This document shows positions 52,401-61,198 of a DNA stretch of 64,000 nucleotides, one piece after another. The number at the start of each line of letters is the position of its first letter. The first letter of the stretch is position 1. The stretch lies in assembly GCF_000255295.1 (NCBI RefSeq), contig NC_017030.1:7476328-7540327 (forward strand). Reading direction: 5' to 3'. Below the pieces are notes generated by a model, which ran no database searches, was not told where the DNA came from, and worked only from the letters and a program-made list of their open reading frames with translations. The stretch is from Corallococcus coralloides DSM 2259. Lineage in GTDB: Bacteria > Myxococcota > Myxococcia > Myxococcales > Myxococcaceae. Both the position numbers and the translations under genes were made by a program.

Positions 52401-52574
52401 AGGACCTCCTTCCTGTTGGCCCGGGCGCTCCTCGAAACGCGCCCCGCTCCGGACCGGACGCGGGCGCTCGAACTGGCCGAAGAGGCCCGGACGCGGCTGG
52501 AGTCCGTGGGGGTCCGGGGCCGGCCGGAACTCCAGCGGGTGCTGGCCTGGCAACAGCGGGAGGCGAAGCGATGA
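49470..52574 (+). CDS. Ser/Thr protein kinase with N-terminal zinc finger and TPR domain
   Basis: A 1034-residue receptor-like kinase. The first 40 residues hold a zf-HC2-like pattern (Cys4, His29, Cys33, Cys36 in HLEGCTDC), as in anti-sigma factors. A Hanks-type kinase domain follows (about 72-340): glycine loop GLGAMGVV, Lys102, HRDFKPANTLL (Asp194) and DFG (212-214), all intact. A single membrane helix lies at about 350-370. The rest is TPR-like (about 530-1030). The stop overlaps the ECF sigma gene as ATGA. Such kinase/ECF pairs occur in myxobacteria; the zinc finger suggests it could also bind the sigma factor. That is an inference. Confidence 0.9.
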   Translation: MHSCPEEATLTDFLAGLLSEEHRTSVLAHLEGCTDCRWVLAAGNGTQVLAGAPTASTQAASQSLMPGDKLSRYVVRERIGLGAMGVVYAADDPELGRRVALKMLRPEGRQREELRQRLLREAQALARLAHPNVVTLYDVGTHGDSVFLAMELVEGTTLAEWMREPRPWKEVLRVFREAGKGLAAAHAAGLVHRDFKPANTLLSKEGRVFVTDFGIAGSIHHEEGAPLQEPDKAPVASMRHLTRTGQLLGTPAYMAPEIMEGQHADAHSDEFSFCVALHEALFGVRPFQGATLQELAQAARQGTLSPPKRVVKVPARVRRAVLRGLSANPEERFPSMESLLAALAPRPIRWLARMTATAAVAGVLGTLAAYGLTRHEGSHCEQEVEKLTVAWSPARRERIRTAFLSTGATYAAPAWEQLASTLDAYAAQWRALRTEACIAADSDTEDLAWQTAACLDARLWQFAAVTEVLEKADALTVQNAHPLTTSLEGLAGCRDAPGLSARPQPPENLRARVEAARHELAQARAHLLSHRFTEGLSVTTALIEELKGLDYKPLRAEVLLAHAVFLGGLNKPKEAEAFLYQAMWAGEAARDDETVARAWLELIWVVGEEQSRTDEAEKLILHARAAVERLGRERFPDITTDLHTRLSSLREAHGQLAEAEQEALQGLEFSRRRNGPDSLRTPNLLHQLGRIRYGQGRYEESLKLHREALALRERLLGPDNPALVTSYNRVATASLEVGRHAEAVEAWRRALALQEASSSPETTPMGTVLLNLAGVSRLEGRLEVARSQVERARAIFERGRGPNHITVIFALTEQAVLAREAGQGAEALAFATEALERVQRSLGADSPRAALPLTVRGQVHLKAGRYPEARRDLLDALKRLEGNSGPEGGKTVSVLLLLAELSLETGAPEEALAYCGRARTLTEKADGAESQDGANALTCAGKAHLALGAAAQATPLLERARRIQTRWGTPGDAEAAGRTSFLLARALLETRPAPDRTRALELAEEARTRLESVGVRGRPELQRVLAWQQREAKR

Positions 52575-53470
52575 GCGAGCAACGGACGACAGGCTCCCTG
52601 GCGGCGTTGCTGCGGGAGCACCTGCCCCGGGAGCAGCGCGCGGAGCTGGACGCCGAGGAGGGGCTGGAGGCCCTGCTGAACCAACACGTCGACGCGGCGC
52701 GGACCCGGTGGACAGGGCCCCTGACGCCACTTCCGGAAGAGGCCTTCTCGCGGCACCTGGCCCGCCACCTGCCCCTGGGAAGGACCGCGGAGGTGTTGCG
52801 CATCCTCCACGGCGCCGACCTGTACCTCGCGTGCGCCTGCTCCAGAGGGGAGCCCTCGGCCCTCCGGGCCTTCGAGCAGGACATCCTCCGGTACATTCCC
52901 GCCCGGCTCGGGAGGGTGTCGCCGAGCATGGTGGACGAAGTGCTTCAGGTGCTGCGCGAGCGGTTGCTGGTGGGCAGCGGCGACACGCCCCCGCGGATCG
53001 CGAGCTATGGGGGACGAGGGCCCCTGCTGACCTGGGTGGGCATCGTCGCCGCGCGCATCGCCGGGGAGCTGGTGGGCCGGGACGCGCGCCATGAGCTCGT
53101 CGCGGAGCCTCCCGAGGAGCTCGCGCGGCTCCTGGCCCCGAGCGACCCCGAGTACGCGCTGCTGCGCGAAGACGCGCGCCAACTCCTCGTCGAGTCGCTC
53201 AAGAAAGCGGTGGCGGTGCTCCCCGAACAGGAGCGGACCCTGCTGCGCCTGCACCACTTTCATGGGTTCACGATGGACCGGCTGACGCTCATGTATGGCA
53301 GCTCGCGCTCCGGCATCGCGCGCAGGATCGCGGAGGCCCGCGAGCAGTTGCTCGAGCGCGTTCGCATGGAACTCACGCCCCGGCTGAAGCAGGACCGGCT
53401 CGCACTGGAGAGCCTGTTGGGACTGCTCAGCAGCCGGCTGGATCTCAGCCTCCAGGGCTTGCTGGACTGA
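52571..53470 (+). CDS. ECF-type sigma factor coupled to the kinase
   Basis: A 299-residue RNA polymerase sigma factor of the extracytoplasmic-function type. Region 2 is about 85-150 and region 4 about 210-275 with AVLPEQERTLLRLHHFHGFT and YGSSRSGIARRIAEAREQLL, the helix-turn-helix. An extra N-terminal stretch of about 80 residues is present. The start overlaps the kinase stop (ATGA), so the two are made together and the kinase probably controls its activity. Target promoters are unknown; the downstream coiled-coil and kelch genes are candidates. Confidence 0.8.
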   Translation: MSEQRTTGSLAALLREHLPREQRAELDAEEGLEALLNQHVDAARTRWTGPLTPLPEEAFSRHLARHLPLGRTAEVLRILHGADLYLACACSRGEPSALRAFEQDILRYIPARLGRVSPSMVDEVLQVLRERLLVGSGDTPPRIASYGGRGPLLTWVGIVAARIAGELVGRDARHELVAEPPEELARLLAPSDPEYALLREDARQLLVESLKKAVAVLPEQERTLLRLHHFHGFTMDRLTLMYGSSRSGIARRIAEAREQLLERVRMELTPRLKQDRLALESLLGLLSSRLDLSLQGLLD

Positions 53471-53589
53471 AGCCCTGCCTGGGGCCCCAGGGATTTCTTG
53501 GGATGCCCTTGGGCCCGCTCCCTCTTCCTCATTGATTGCACGGGCGGCCATTCATTGACCCGCCAGCCCCAATCAAGAGGAGCGGACCC

Positions 53590-54402
53590 ATGGCTGGAGT
53601 GAAAGCAGTCGGTGGTTCGAATGCAGCAAAAGTCGATCCCGCCGAGGCACAGCGTCTCGCGGAGGCGGCCCGACAGAAGGCGGAGGCGGCGCGGCTCGCC
53701 GCCGAAGCCAAACGCAAGGCGGCGACGGAGGCCCGGGACACGCTGGCGAAGGCCCGGCTCGGAGCGGATGCCGCGCGACGGCAGAAGGCCACCGCGGAGA
53801 AGGCAGCCGCCAACGCACGCAAAGCCGCGCAGAAGCCGGGGCAGACGCCCGAGGAGGCGAAGAAGTCGAAGGAAGCCCTCGCCGCCGCGGAGAAGAAGCT
53901 CAAGGAGGCCAACGAGGCGTCCAGGACCGCGGCCCAGAACCTCCAGAAGGCCGAGGAGCAGGCGGCCCTGGCCGCCAGGAGCGCGGAGCAGGCCATGCAC
54001 AAGGCGAACGCGCTGGCCCTCGAGGAGTGCAAGCCCGCCCCGTACAGCCAGAAGGACATCGACAAGGTGAAGCCGACGAAGAACGAGCTCGACTCGGCCT
54101 TCGAGGGAACGAACCGCAAGGCGGAGCTGGAGAAGGTGTTGGGCTTGACGCCCCCGCCGCAGCAGGAGGTCATCCAGACGTCCGGGGAGGGCGGGGCGCC
54201 TGGAGTTCCGCTCGACCCGAAGTACTCGGACACGAAGGACACCTTCAAGGGCCCCTTCGGGCAGACGTCCGCCAACACCTGGGTTCAGGAGCGGCAGGGA
54301 GCCCCCCTGGGCGACGCGGCGCATTCCCCGCTGCCCGGTGGCACCGCCCTCCCCTCCACGCCGGATGGCAGCGACACCCCACCGGTGACGCCGAAGCCGT
54401 AG
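53590..54402 (+). CDS. Coiled-coil protein, candidate secreted or structural factor
   Basis: A 270-residue protein without a signal peptide. Residues about 17-155 form a continuous Ala/Lys/Glu-rich coiled coil. The C-terminal part (about 160-270) is Pro/Gly-rich with no recognised fold. The ATG at 53590 has GAGGAG upstream; the frame opens at 53536. No family recognised. It follows the sigma gene by 119 bp and could be its target. Confidence 0.7.
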   Translation: MAGVKAVGGSNAAKVDPAEAQRLAEAARQKAEAARLAAEAKRKAATEARDTLAKARLGADAARRQKATAEKAAANARKAAQKPGQTPEEAKKSKEALAAAEKKLKEANEASRTAAQNLQKAEEQAALAARSAEQAMHKANALALEECKPAPYSQKDIDKVKPTKNELDSAFEGTNRKAELEKVLGLTPPPQQEVIQTSGEGGAPGVPLDPKYSDTKDTFKGPFGQTSANTWVQERQGAPLGDAAHSPLPGGTALPSTPDGSDTPPVTPKP

Positions 54403-54559
54403 ACGCGGTCAGGCGGCATGCGCGCCCCCTCGTGGACGAGGCCCCTCGGATGTGACGGGGCCGTCCACGAAGCAGGGCCGCGCAATCGCAGGACGGAGCA
54501 CTCCCCGGCGACAGGGCAACCCTTCATCTCCGCGAGCACCGGGAGCATGGACCCGTGCA

Positions 54560-55474
54560 ATGAAAGACAATGCGATGCGCCCCTCCACCCACGGCAAGGC
54601 AAGAGCCGTGTCGTCGAGCATCCCGTGGCTGCCCGGCACCTGTGTCTGGGGGTTGTTTCTCTTGCTCGGCCTCCTCCCAGGGGTTGCCCGAGGCGACGTC
54701 TCCCCCGACGTACGCATCTGCGCGGAGTCCATCTCCCTGTTGTTCGAGGACCTCGAATACGAGCGTGCCCTGGACCAGGTGGCCCGCTGCAGGGAGGGAG
54801 CGCGCGGGCCCGAGGATGAGGTGGTGCTGTCGCTCTACCAGGGCGTCATCCTGGCGGAGCTGAGCGGGCGGTTGAGCGACGCCGAAGCCGCCTTCACGTC
54901 CGCCCTCAGCATGAACCCCGAAGCGAATCTGCCGCTGACTGTCTCGCCCAAGGTGAAGCGGCACTTCGAAGCGGTGCGCAAGAGAGTCCTGAAAGCGTTG
55001 GCCGCGCGAGGGGCGGACAGGGAGCCCCTGAGGCAGGAGCCCCCCTCGGGAGCGCAGGAGGTCCAGGCGCCGCGAGAGCCGCTCCCCGTCATCACCACGG
55101 GACTCCCGGAGTCTCCAATCGTTCTCGTGCCGGAAGTGTCCGGCTCGCGCTCATCCCTGCGAGACCAGGCGATGATTCCCGCCGTGGCGGGAGGGGCCCT
55201 CGTCGTCGCGGCGGGCGTCTTCTGGGGTGTGGCGGAGGGGCGGAAGTCGAAGCTGGATGGCGTGGCAAAGGACATCCATTCAGAGGCTGATGCCAGGAAC
55301 GTGGCCCAGAGCGCGCGAAGGCTGCAGACGGCCTCCGTGGGGCTGCTGGTGGGAGGCCTGGTGGGGCTGGGCGCCTCCACGGGGATGTACCTGCTGGGGT
55401 CGCCGAAGAAGCCAGTGCCCGTGCGGCTCGGGCTGGATGGGACGTCCGTGTTCGTGTCTGGGAGGTGGCCATGA
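54560..55474 (+). CDS. Exported protein with TPR-like N-terminus and two C-terminal membrane helices
   Basis: A 304-residue protein. A signal-type hydrophobic segment (about 30-45) is followed by an N-terminal helical repeat region (about 50-130, YERALDQVARC, AEAAFTSAL) and, after a Pro-rich linker, two membrane helices (about 210-228 and 255-278). Myxobacterial genomes hold many such exported proteins with C-terminal hairpins. An alternative start is the ATG at 54575. The stop overlaps the next gene as ATGA, so the two are co-expressed. Confidence 0.7.
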   Translation: MKDNAMRPSTHGKARAVSSSIPWLPGTCVWGLFLLLGLLPGVARGDVSPDVRICAESISLLFEDLEYERALDQVARCREGARGPEDEVVLSLYQGVILAELSGRLSDAEAAFTSALSMNPEANLPLTVSPKVKRHFEAVRKRVLKALAARGADREPLRQEPPSGAQEVQAPREPLPVITTGLPESPIVLVPEVSGSRSSLRDQAMIPAVAGGALVVAAGVFWGVAEGRKSKLDGVAKDIHSEADARNVAQSARRLQTASVGLLVGGLVGLGASTGMYLLGSPKKPVPVRLGLDGTSVFVSGRWP

Positions 55475-56790
55475 AGCCCCTGCTCCGCTCGACAGCCCTT
55501 GGCATGCTGCTGCTCGGCGTGCAGACCACTGCGTGTCTCGACGTCGACGGCGTGGTGGACCAGTTCTGCCTCGACAATCCTCGCATCTGCAAGGATGGCG
55601 ATGGCGGGTCGGATGCGGGGCCTGACGGCAATGACATCCAGGATGCAGGTGGACCGGACGGCGGGGACGCGGGGCAGGACGGCGAGGACGCGGGGCAGGA
55701 TGCAGGACCTGACGGGGGCATTCCCGATGACGAGCGCGAACCCCCGGGATGGAAATCCGTGGACCCGATGCGTGTGCGGCGCACAGGCCATACGGCCACC
55801 GCGCTGGGAGACGGCAGGGTGCTTGTTGTTGGAGGAAGCAGCACGGGCGACCTCTCGGCGGTCAGCCCGACGAACACGACGGAGCTCTACACCCTCGCAT
55901 CAAACAGCTGGAGCCCCGGGCGGAACCTGGGGACGGCTCGCATGAATCACACCGCCACCCTGTTACTGAATGGCAAGGTATTGGTGGTCGGTGGCAGAGG
56001 CCCCACGGGTGGCGCGCTGGACAGTGCTGAAATCTACGACGTGGGTGCGAATCAATGGACGGCAGTCAGTCCCATCCCCGGCGGAGCACGTGCCACCCAT
56101 GCCGCCGTCTTGCTGCCCTCGGGGAAGGTGCTGGTGACGGGTGGCGGATTCTCGGGGGACGATGGGCTGAACACCTCCGAACTTTATGACCCGGCCAGCA
56201 ACTCCTGGACGAAGGCGGGAGACCTGAACGTCAACCGCAACATGCTGACACTCACCCTGCTGGACGGTGGCGTGGCGTTGGCCATCGGTGGGTTCCATCG
56301 CAACGGAGCGGAGACGACCGCCGAGGTCTACGACTCGAACTCACCGGATGGAGGATGGCGACTCCTTTCGCAGCGGATGGGCCGTGGGCGCAACGGGCAC
56401 GCCTCGACGCTGCTGCCCTCTGGACAGGTCCTGGTCACCGGCTCCCTCGAGGGTTCACCTGGAACGGTCCTCCCGTCAGTGGACCTCTTCGAACCCGGCA
56501 GCGCTTCGTGGACGTCCCAGGCCAACATGGGGGAAGCCCGCTTCCTCCACACGGCTACCGCTCTGCCCTCGGGAGAGGTGCTGGTGACAGGCGGGTATGC
56601 CACCCCCTACGCGAAGCCGCGTGCCTCCGCGGAGATACTCCGGCGGGATGGCGGCTGGGAGCCCATCGCCCCCATGTCATCGGCGCGCACCGCTCACACC
56701 GCGACGTGGCTGGAGTCGGGGAGTGTGCTCATCATCGGAGGCACCGACGGCGGCGTGGCGCTGAACACCGCCGAGCGGTACGTCCCCTGA
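55471..56790 (+). CDS. Kelch-repeat lipoprotein
   Basis: A 439-residue protein with lipobox (VQTTAC, Cys22) and an Asp/Gly-rich linker of about 60 residues (GPDGNDIQDAGGPDGG). The rest (about 90-439) is a beta-propeller of six or so kelch repeats with the pattern 'HTATxLxxGxVLVxGG ... AExYD'. Likely an outer-membrane surface protein. I chose the ATG at 55471 (GGAGG upstream) over the GTG at 55465. Coupled to the previous gene by ATGA. Confidence 0.85.
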   Translation: MKPLLRSTALGMLLLGVQTTACLDVDGVVDQFCLDNPRICKDGDGGSDAGPDGNDIQDAGGPDGGDAGQDGEDAGQDAGPDGGIPDDEREPPGWKSVDPMRVRRTGHTATALGDGRVLVVGGSSTGDLSAVSPTNTTELYTLASNSWSPGRNLGTARMNHTATLLLNGKVLVVGGRGPTGGALDSAEIYDVGANQWTAVSPIPGGARATHAAVLLPSGKVLVTGGGFSGDDGLNTSELYDPASNSWTKAGDLNVNRNMLTLTLLDGGVALAIGGFHRNGAETTAEVYDSNSPDGGWRLLSQRMGRGRNGHASTLLPSGQVLVTGSLEGSPGTVLPSVDLFEPGSASWTSQANMGEARFLHTATALPSGEVLVTGGYATPYAKPRASAEILRRDGGWEPIAPMSSARTAHTATWLESGSVLIIGGTDGGVALNTAERYVP

Positions 56791-56975
56791 GCGTCGTCCG
56801 GCCTTGCGATACGGAATACTCAGGGGGCGCACATGCCAACAACAGCTTCTCCTATGTGCCACATGACCGCCGCACGAGATGCCCCCTGTTCGCTGAACGC
56901 GCCTGTCGAGCGCTTCGGCCCGGACCTCATGCAGCGAAGGTCTTTCCCGCAGGCACGGTATAGAACGGGGAAGAC

Positions 56976-59117
56976 ATGCCCCTCCGCCCGTTGCCCTTCG
57001 CCCTCCTCGCGCTGTCTGTCTCACTCAGCGCCTCCGCCCAGGCCCCCACGTCCCCGCTGGGGCCCATCTCCCCCACCACCGGGCTGGTGCTTCGGGATGA
57101 CGTGGTGCGTGCGCTCATCCAGGAGAGCTCGGGCGACCGGATCCATGACGGCGTACAGCGGCTGTCCCTCATCGCGCGGGACAGCGTGGAGGGCTACGCG
57201 GAGGCAGCCACCTGGATGAAGGCCGCCGCCGAGGCCGCGGGGCTCCAGGACGTCCGGTTGGAGGCGATGAAGGACGGCCCCCAGTGGCGGGCCACGCATG
57301 GCGAGCTGTGGGTGGCCGGTCCCCACCGGTACCGGGTGACGTCCCACGCCGACCTGCCCATGTCCCTGGCGATGGGCAGCGGCAGCTTCGAGGGCACGGA
57401 CCTGGAGCTGGTCGACGTGGGCATGGGCACCCAGGACGCCGATTACGCAGGCAAGGACCTGAAGGGCAAGGTCGTGCTCACCCAGGGGCACCCCATGCCC
57501 GCGCTGCGCAACGCCGTGGTGAAGCTGGGCGCCGTGGGCGTGGTGTCGTCCTATTCGACGCCGCCCTGGAACGCGCCCCACCGCATGGACGGCGACTTCC
57601 CGGATCAGGTGGGCTGGGCCGGCGTCCCACGGAGCCTGATGCCGCAGGGCATGCGGACGCCCTTCCTCTTCATGGTGTCGAACCGGCGGGCGAACGAGCT
57701 GCGCGCCCAGCTGCGGGAGGGCCCGGTGAAGGTGGACGTGAGCGTCGCCACGCAAGCGCCCACGGGGCATCTCAGCATCGTCAGCGGCGTCATCCCCGGG
57801 AAGCTCGCGGGAGAGGAGGTCGTCCTCACCGCCCACCTGGACCACTACAAGCCCGGCGCCGACGACAACGCCTCCGGCTCCGCCACGCTGCTGGAGCTGG
57901 TGCGCACGTACACCACGCTCATCCGCAAGGGCGTGCTGCCCCAGCCCGTGCGCACCCTGCGCGTGCTGTGGCTGCCGGAGTTCGAGGGCACCCGCGAGTG
58001 GTTCTCCCACCACGGCGCGGATCCGGTGCGGCGGGTGGCGCAGTTCAACTTCGACATGCTCGGCGCCAGCCTGACCCGCGCCCACTCGCGCTTCCAGGTC
58101 TCCTACACGCCGGACTGGAATGGCAGCTTCGTGAACGCCGTGTCCGAGTCCACGGTGGCCTTCATGAACCGCTTCAACGGGGTGGCCTACCCGCCGAGGA
58201 AGGACTTCCGCATCGGGTCGGTCACCGGCTCGCAGGATCCGATGGATGCGCACATGGAGCGCTACAGCCGGGGTTCGGATCACCAGCTCTTCAACGACCA
58301 CGGCATCCCCGGCGTCGCCTACTCCACGTGGCCCGATGACGGCTACCACACCAGCGGCGACCGGCCGGAGAACGTGGACCCCACCCAGCTGCACCGCGCC
58401 GCCTTCGCGAGCCTGGCCGGCGTCACCGTCGCCGCGTGGGCCGAAGGCACGGGCGCCCTGGAGCTGTCGCGCCTGGTGGCGGTGCACGGCGCGAAGCGCG
58501 TGGCCGAGGACGAGTTCCGGGCCCGCCGCGAGCTGGCCGCGACGCCCGCCGCGCAGGTGCCCGGCTTCGCCCGGCTGGCCCGCGCCGGAATTCGCGCGGG
58601 CTACCAGCGCGAACGCGACGCCCTGCGCTCCTGCCTGGCCCTGGGCGCGCCCGCCGAGCCGGTGAAGACGCTGGTCCAGGCGCTGGAGGCCGCCGAGTCC
58701 CAGGCCCTGAAGCGCCTGGAAGCGGACGGGAAGGCGCGCGGGGTGTCCCTGAAGGAGCCCTCACCGGGCGAAGCCGAGCGCAAGGCGCGCGCCTTCGTTC
58801 CGCGTCGCGTGAAGGGCCAGGAGCTCGCGTCGTTCGACGAGTTGGAGCGCCACGCGCTTCCCGGCGCCCAGGCCCGGTTCGACACGGTGAAGGCCGCCAT
58901 GACCGCCGCGGCCACGGCCCTGCGCGAGCAGGGGGAGAGCGAGCTGCGCTTCTACCAACTGGCGGATGCGCTCGCGAGCTACGCCGACGGCAAGCGCTCC
59001 GTGGCGGACATCCGAGACGCGGCCCATGCCGAGTACGGATATGTCTTTCCCGTGGAGGCAATGCTGGACCTGTTCGGGCTGCTGGAGCAGGGCGGCATCA
59101 TGACGCGCGGACGCTGA
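56976..59117 (+). CDS. Secreted M28-family zinc aminopeptidase with PA domain
   Basis: A 713-residue exported peptidase. A signal peptide (LPFALLALSVSLSASAQA) is followed by a region with a PA (protease-associated) insert (about 120-245) and the M28 catalytic domain (about 260-490). Zinc ligands are seen in LTAHLDHYKPGADDNASGSA, the Glu pair in LPEFEGTREWF, and YHTSGDRPENVD. A C-terminal helical region (about 500-713) is unassigned. M28 enzymes release amino acids from peptides in the periplasm or outside. The ribosome site is weak. Confidence 0.85.
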   Translation: MPLRPLPFALLALSVSLSASAQAPTSPLGPISPTTGLVLRDDVVRALIQESSGDRIHDGVQRLSLIARDSVEGYAEAATWMKAAAEAAGLQDVRLEAMKDGPQWRATHGELWVAGPHRYRVTSHADLPMSLAMGSGSFEGTDLELVDVGMGTQDADYAGKDLKGKVVLTQGHPMPALRNAVVKLGAVGVVSSYSTPPWNAPHRMDGDFPDQVGWAGVPRSLMPQGMRTPFLFMVSNRRANELRAQLREGPVKVDVSVATQAPTGHLSIVSGVIPGKLAGEEVVLTAHLDHYKPGADDNASGSATLLELVRTYTTLIRKGVLPQPVRTLRVLWLPEFEGTREWFSHHGADPVRRVAQFNFDMLGASLTRAHSRFQVSYTPDWNGSFVNAVSESTVAFMNRFNGVAYPPRKDFRIGSVTGSQDPMDAHMERYSRGSDHQLFNDHGIPGVAYSTWPDDGYHTSGDRPENVDPTQLHRAAFASLAGVTVAAWAEGTGALELSRLVAVHGAKRVAEDEFRARRELAATPAAQVPGFARLARAGIRAGYQRERDALRSCLALGAPAEPVKTLVQALEAAESQALKRLEADGKARGVSLKEPSPGEAERKARAFVPRRVKGQELASFDELERHALPGAQARFDTVKAAMTAAATALREQGESELRFYQLADALASYADGKRSVADIRDAAHAEYGYVFPVEAMLDLFGLLEQGGIMTRGR

Positions 59118-59124
59118 GGCCTGG

Positions 59125-59220
59125 TCAGAATTGAGCTGACACCCGACTGGCGTAGGCGCCATCCTCTTGCACGAGCGTCTCATGGCGCCCCTGCTCGACG
59201 ATGCGCTCGTTCTCCATCAC
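59125..59220 (-). pseudogene. C-terminal remnant of an ABC exporter ATPase
   Basis: The last 31 codons of a transporter survive: NERIVEQGRHETLVQEDGAY, then SRVSAQF and a stop. This is the standard ABC-exporter C-terminus ('GRIVEQGRHEELLAxxGxYAxLxxxQF'). Nothing of the Walker or signature motifs remains upstream. A deletion scar. Confidence 0.7.
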
Positions 59221-59230
59221 GGTCCCTCCC

Positions 59231-60148
59231 ATGCTCCGTCCGCGACTCGCAGCCCTTGCCCTGCTCCCGCTCGTCTCCGCCTGCTCCAACCCTGAGTGCA
59301 CGGACACAGCGGACTGTTCGTCCCGGGGCCCCGACATCGTCTGCGTTGAAGAACGCTGCGTCCAGGCGTCCTCGCCAGATGCGGGGACGGTGGACGCAGG
59401 CACGGGTGACTCAGGCGTGGACGCCAGCACTCCCGATGCGGGCGCAGACGACGCGGGTACCGAGGACGCAGGCTCTGGCGACGCGGGCTCTGGCGACGCG
59501 GGCACCCTGGATGGCGGTGGGCCCCCGCCGGAAGCCTCGCTTCGCATCACCGAGATCAACCCCGACGCCCCGCAGGACCTCATCGAGCTGGTGGCCGTCT
59601 CCGGCGGGACGCTGACCGGCATCTCCCTCAAGGAGCTCACCAACTCCGACTTCGCCTTCACCTTCCCCCAGGGCTACACGGTGGAGACGGGCGCCGTGCT
59701 GGTGCTTCACCTCGACGGTTCGTGCACCGACGCTCCCGGCGACCCGGCCTCCTGTGGACAGACCCAGCCCTTCAGCGCCAGCGCCTGGGACTTCAGCATG
59801 CCTGGCACGCTGAGCTACTCCGGCAAGGTGTTGGAACTGCTGTCGTCGAAGGGCGTGCCTGTCGACGGTGTTCCCTTCGTCCGGGCCTCCGGGGAGATGC
59901 CCTCCAACATCGTCGCCGCCGTCCAGCGCCTGCAAGCGGACCGCGTCTGGGATGCCACTCCCTGCATCCACGACATGACCACCGGCTTCGCGAAGGACCG
60001 CTACTGCCGCAACATCGCCGCGGACTGGTCCGGCCTCAATAATGCGAGCTCCAGCGTCATGCGCATCAATGGCACCGCGCCGCTGGCGACTCCGGGGCTC
60101 AAGGCCCAATGGAGTGGGCCGCTTCCTACGCGGTGGGGCTCCTACTGA
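59231..60148 (+). CDS. Lipoprotein with lamin-tail-like domain
   Basis: A 305-residue protein. Signal with lipobox (LPLVSAC, Cys18), a Cys-patterned segment, an Asp/Ala/Gly-rich linker (DAGTVDAGTGDSGVDAS) of about 60 residues, then a beta-rich domain whose start (LRITEINPDAPQDLIELVAV) resembles lamin-tail (LTD) domains found in many bacterial secreted proteins. No catalytic residues. I chose the ATG at 59231; the ribosome site is poor. Probably surface-exposed. Confidence 0.75.
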   Translation: MLRPRLAALALLPLVSACSNPECTDTADCSSRGPDIVCVEERCVQASSPDAGTVDAGTGDSGVDASTPDAGADDAGTEDAGSGDAGSGDAGTLDGGGPPPEASLRITEINPDAPQDLIELVAVSGGTLTGISLKELTNSDFAFTFPQGYTVETGAVLVLHLDGSCTDAPGDPASCGQTQPFSASAWDFSMPGTLSYSGKVLELLSSKGVPVDGVPFVRASGEMPSNIVAAVQRLQADRVWDATPCIHDMTTGFAKDRYCRNIAADWSGLNNASSSVMRINGTAPLATPGLKAQWSGPLPTRWGSY

Positions 60149-60167
60149 GGCCCTTGCGTGTCGGGGC

Positions 60168-61094
60168 TCAGGCTTCCGACGCCATCCTCAACGCGGCCGG
60201 AGGTGGGGCGTGCAGCCGCAGGCGCTCCCCCGTGAGCGGGTGCGTGAACGCGAGCGTCTCCGCGTGGAGCAGGTAGCCGCCATCTCCGGGCAGACCGGGC
60301 TCGTGCTCGCGGGGCAGGCCTCCCGAGGCGAACATCGGATCTCCCGTGAGCGGATGGCCGATGGACGCCAGGTGGATGCGGATCTGCTCGGGGCGGCCCG
60401 TGTGGATGCGCACCTCGAAGAGGGTCTGCCCGTCACGCCGCTCCAGGACCTCCGCGCGGCTGTGTGACGGCTTGCCCTTCGCGGTCGCCCCATGCACCGA
60501 CCCCAGCACGGGATGCGGCACCAGCCCGATGGGCGTGTGGATGTCATAGGACGCCTGAGCCGCGACCCCGTCCGAGAGCGCCCGGTAGCGCTTCTCCACG
60601 TCGCCCTCCCGCCAGTTGCCTGAGAGCTTCGCGGCGGCTTCCTGCGTGCGGGAGAAGAGCACCAGCCCCGAGGTCGCCCGCCCCAGCCGGTGCAGCGCGG
60701 AGGCCTCCGGCCAGCGCAGCCGCACGAACGAGAGCAGCGTGTTCTTGAGGAAGCCGCCGGAGGGCAGCGTCGGCAGCCCGCTCGGCTTGATGACCGCGAG
60801 CAGCGAGGCGTCCTCGTACACCAGCTCGAAGCTGTCGGGCGTCTCCCGTTCCCGCCAGGGTGGCCGGTGCCAGCAGAGCTCCTGGTGGGCTTGCAGCACC
60901 TCGTCGCCGGTCGCGATGACGCCGTCCAGTCGCACCTCGCCGCGCACGAAGCGCGCACGCCACTGCTCCTCGGTGGAGTGCCGGTACTTGTCCGTCAGGT
61001 GGGCAAGCGCGGTGCGACCCACGGAGGTGGCGCCAATCCGCTCGCGGTACACGTAGCCGTCATTCAGGCCGGCGGAGTCGTCAGGCTGGGACAT
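60168..61094 (-). CDS. RluA-family pseudouridine synthase-like protein
   Basis: A 308-residue protein of the RluA pseudouridine synthase family, which isomerises uridines in tRNA or rRNA. An N-terminal S4-like region is followed by the catalytic domain. The motif that carries the catalytic Asp, normally HRLDxxTSG, reads [10 protein letters not shown], with Gly in place of Asp. A similar change is, as I recall, present in some plant and bacterial members, so this could be a subfamily and not a damaged gene. [20 protein letters not shown] matches the family elsewhere. A GTG at 61097 precedes the chosen ATG. Confidence 0.8.
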   Translation of the reverse strand: MSQPDDSAGLNDGYVYRERIGATSVGRTALAHLTDKYRHSTEEQWRARFVRGEVRLDGVIATGDEVLQAHQELCWHRPPWRERETPDSFELVYEDASLLAVIKPSGLPTLPSGGFLKNTLLSFVRLRWPEASALHRLGRATSGLVLFSRTQEAAAKLSGNWREGDVEKRYRALSDGVAAQASYDIHTPIGLVPHPVLGSVHGATAKGKPSHSRAEVLERRDGQTLFEVRIHTGRPEQIRIHLASIGHPLTGDPMFASGGLPREHEPGLPGDGGYLLHAETLAFTHPLTGERLRLHAPPPAALRMASEA

Positions 61095-61198
61095 CACTCG
61101 TGCACTCTACGTCAGTGCTCCTGGCACCAGGACCTCCTGGGCCTTCTGTGGGACGCGATATCAGCATAGAGAGAAGGCACACGTCCCAAGGAGGACCG

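Noticed and set aside
53476..53502. Terminator after the ECF sigma gene (CCTGGGGCCCCAGG followed by GATTTCTT)
   Set aside because: After allowing a minimal loop only about five base pairs remain and the T-run is poor.
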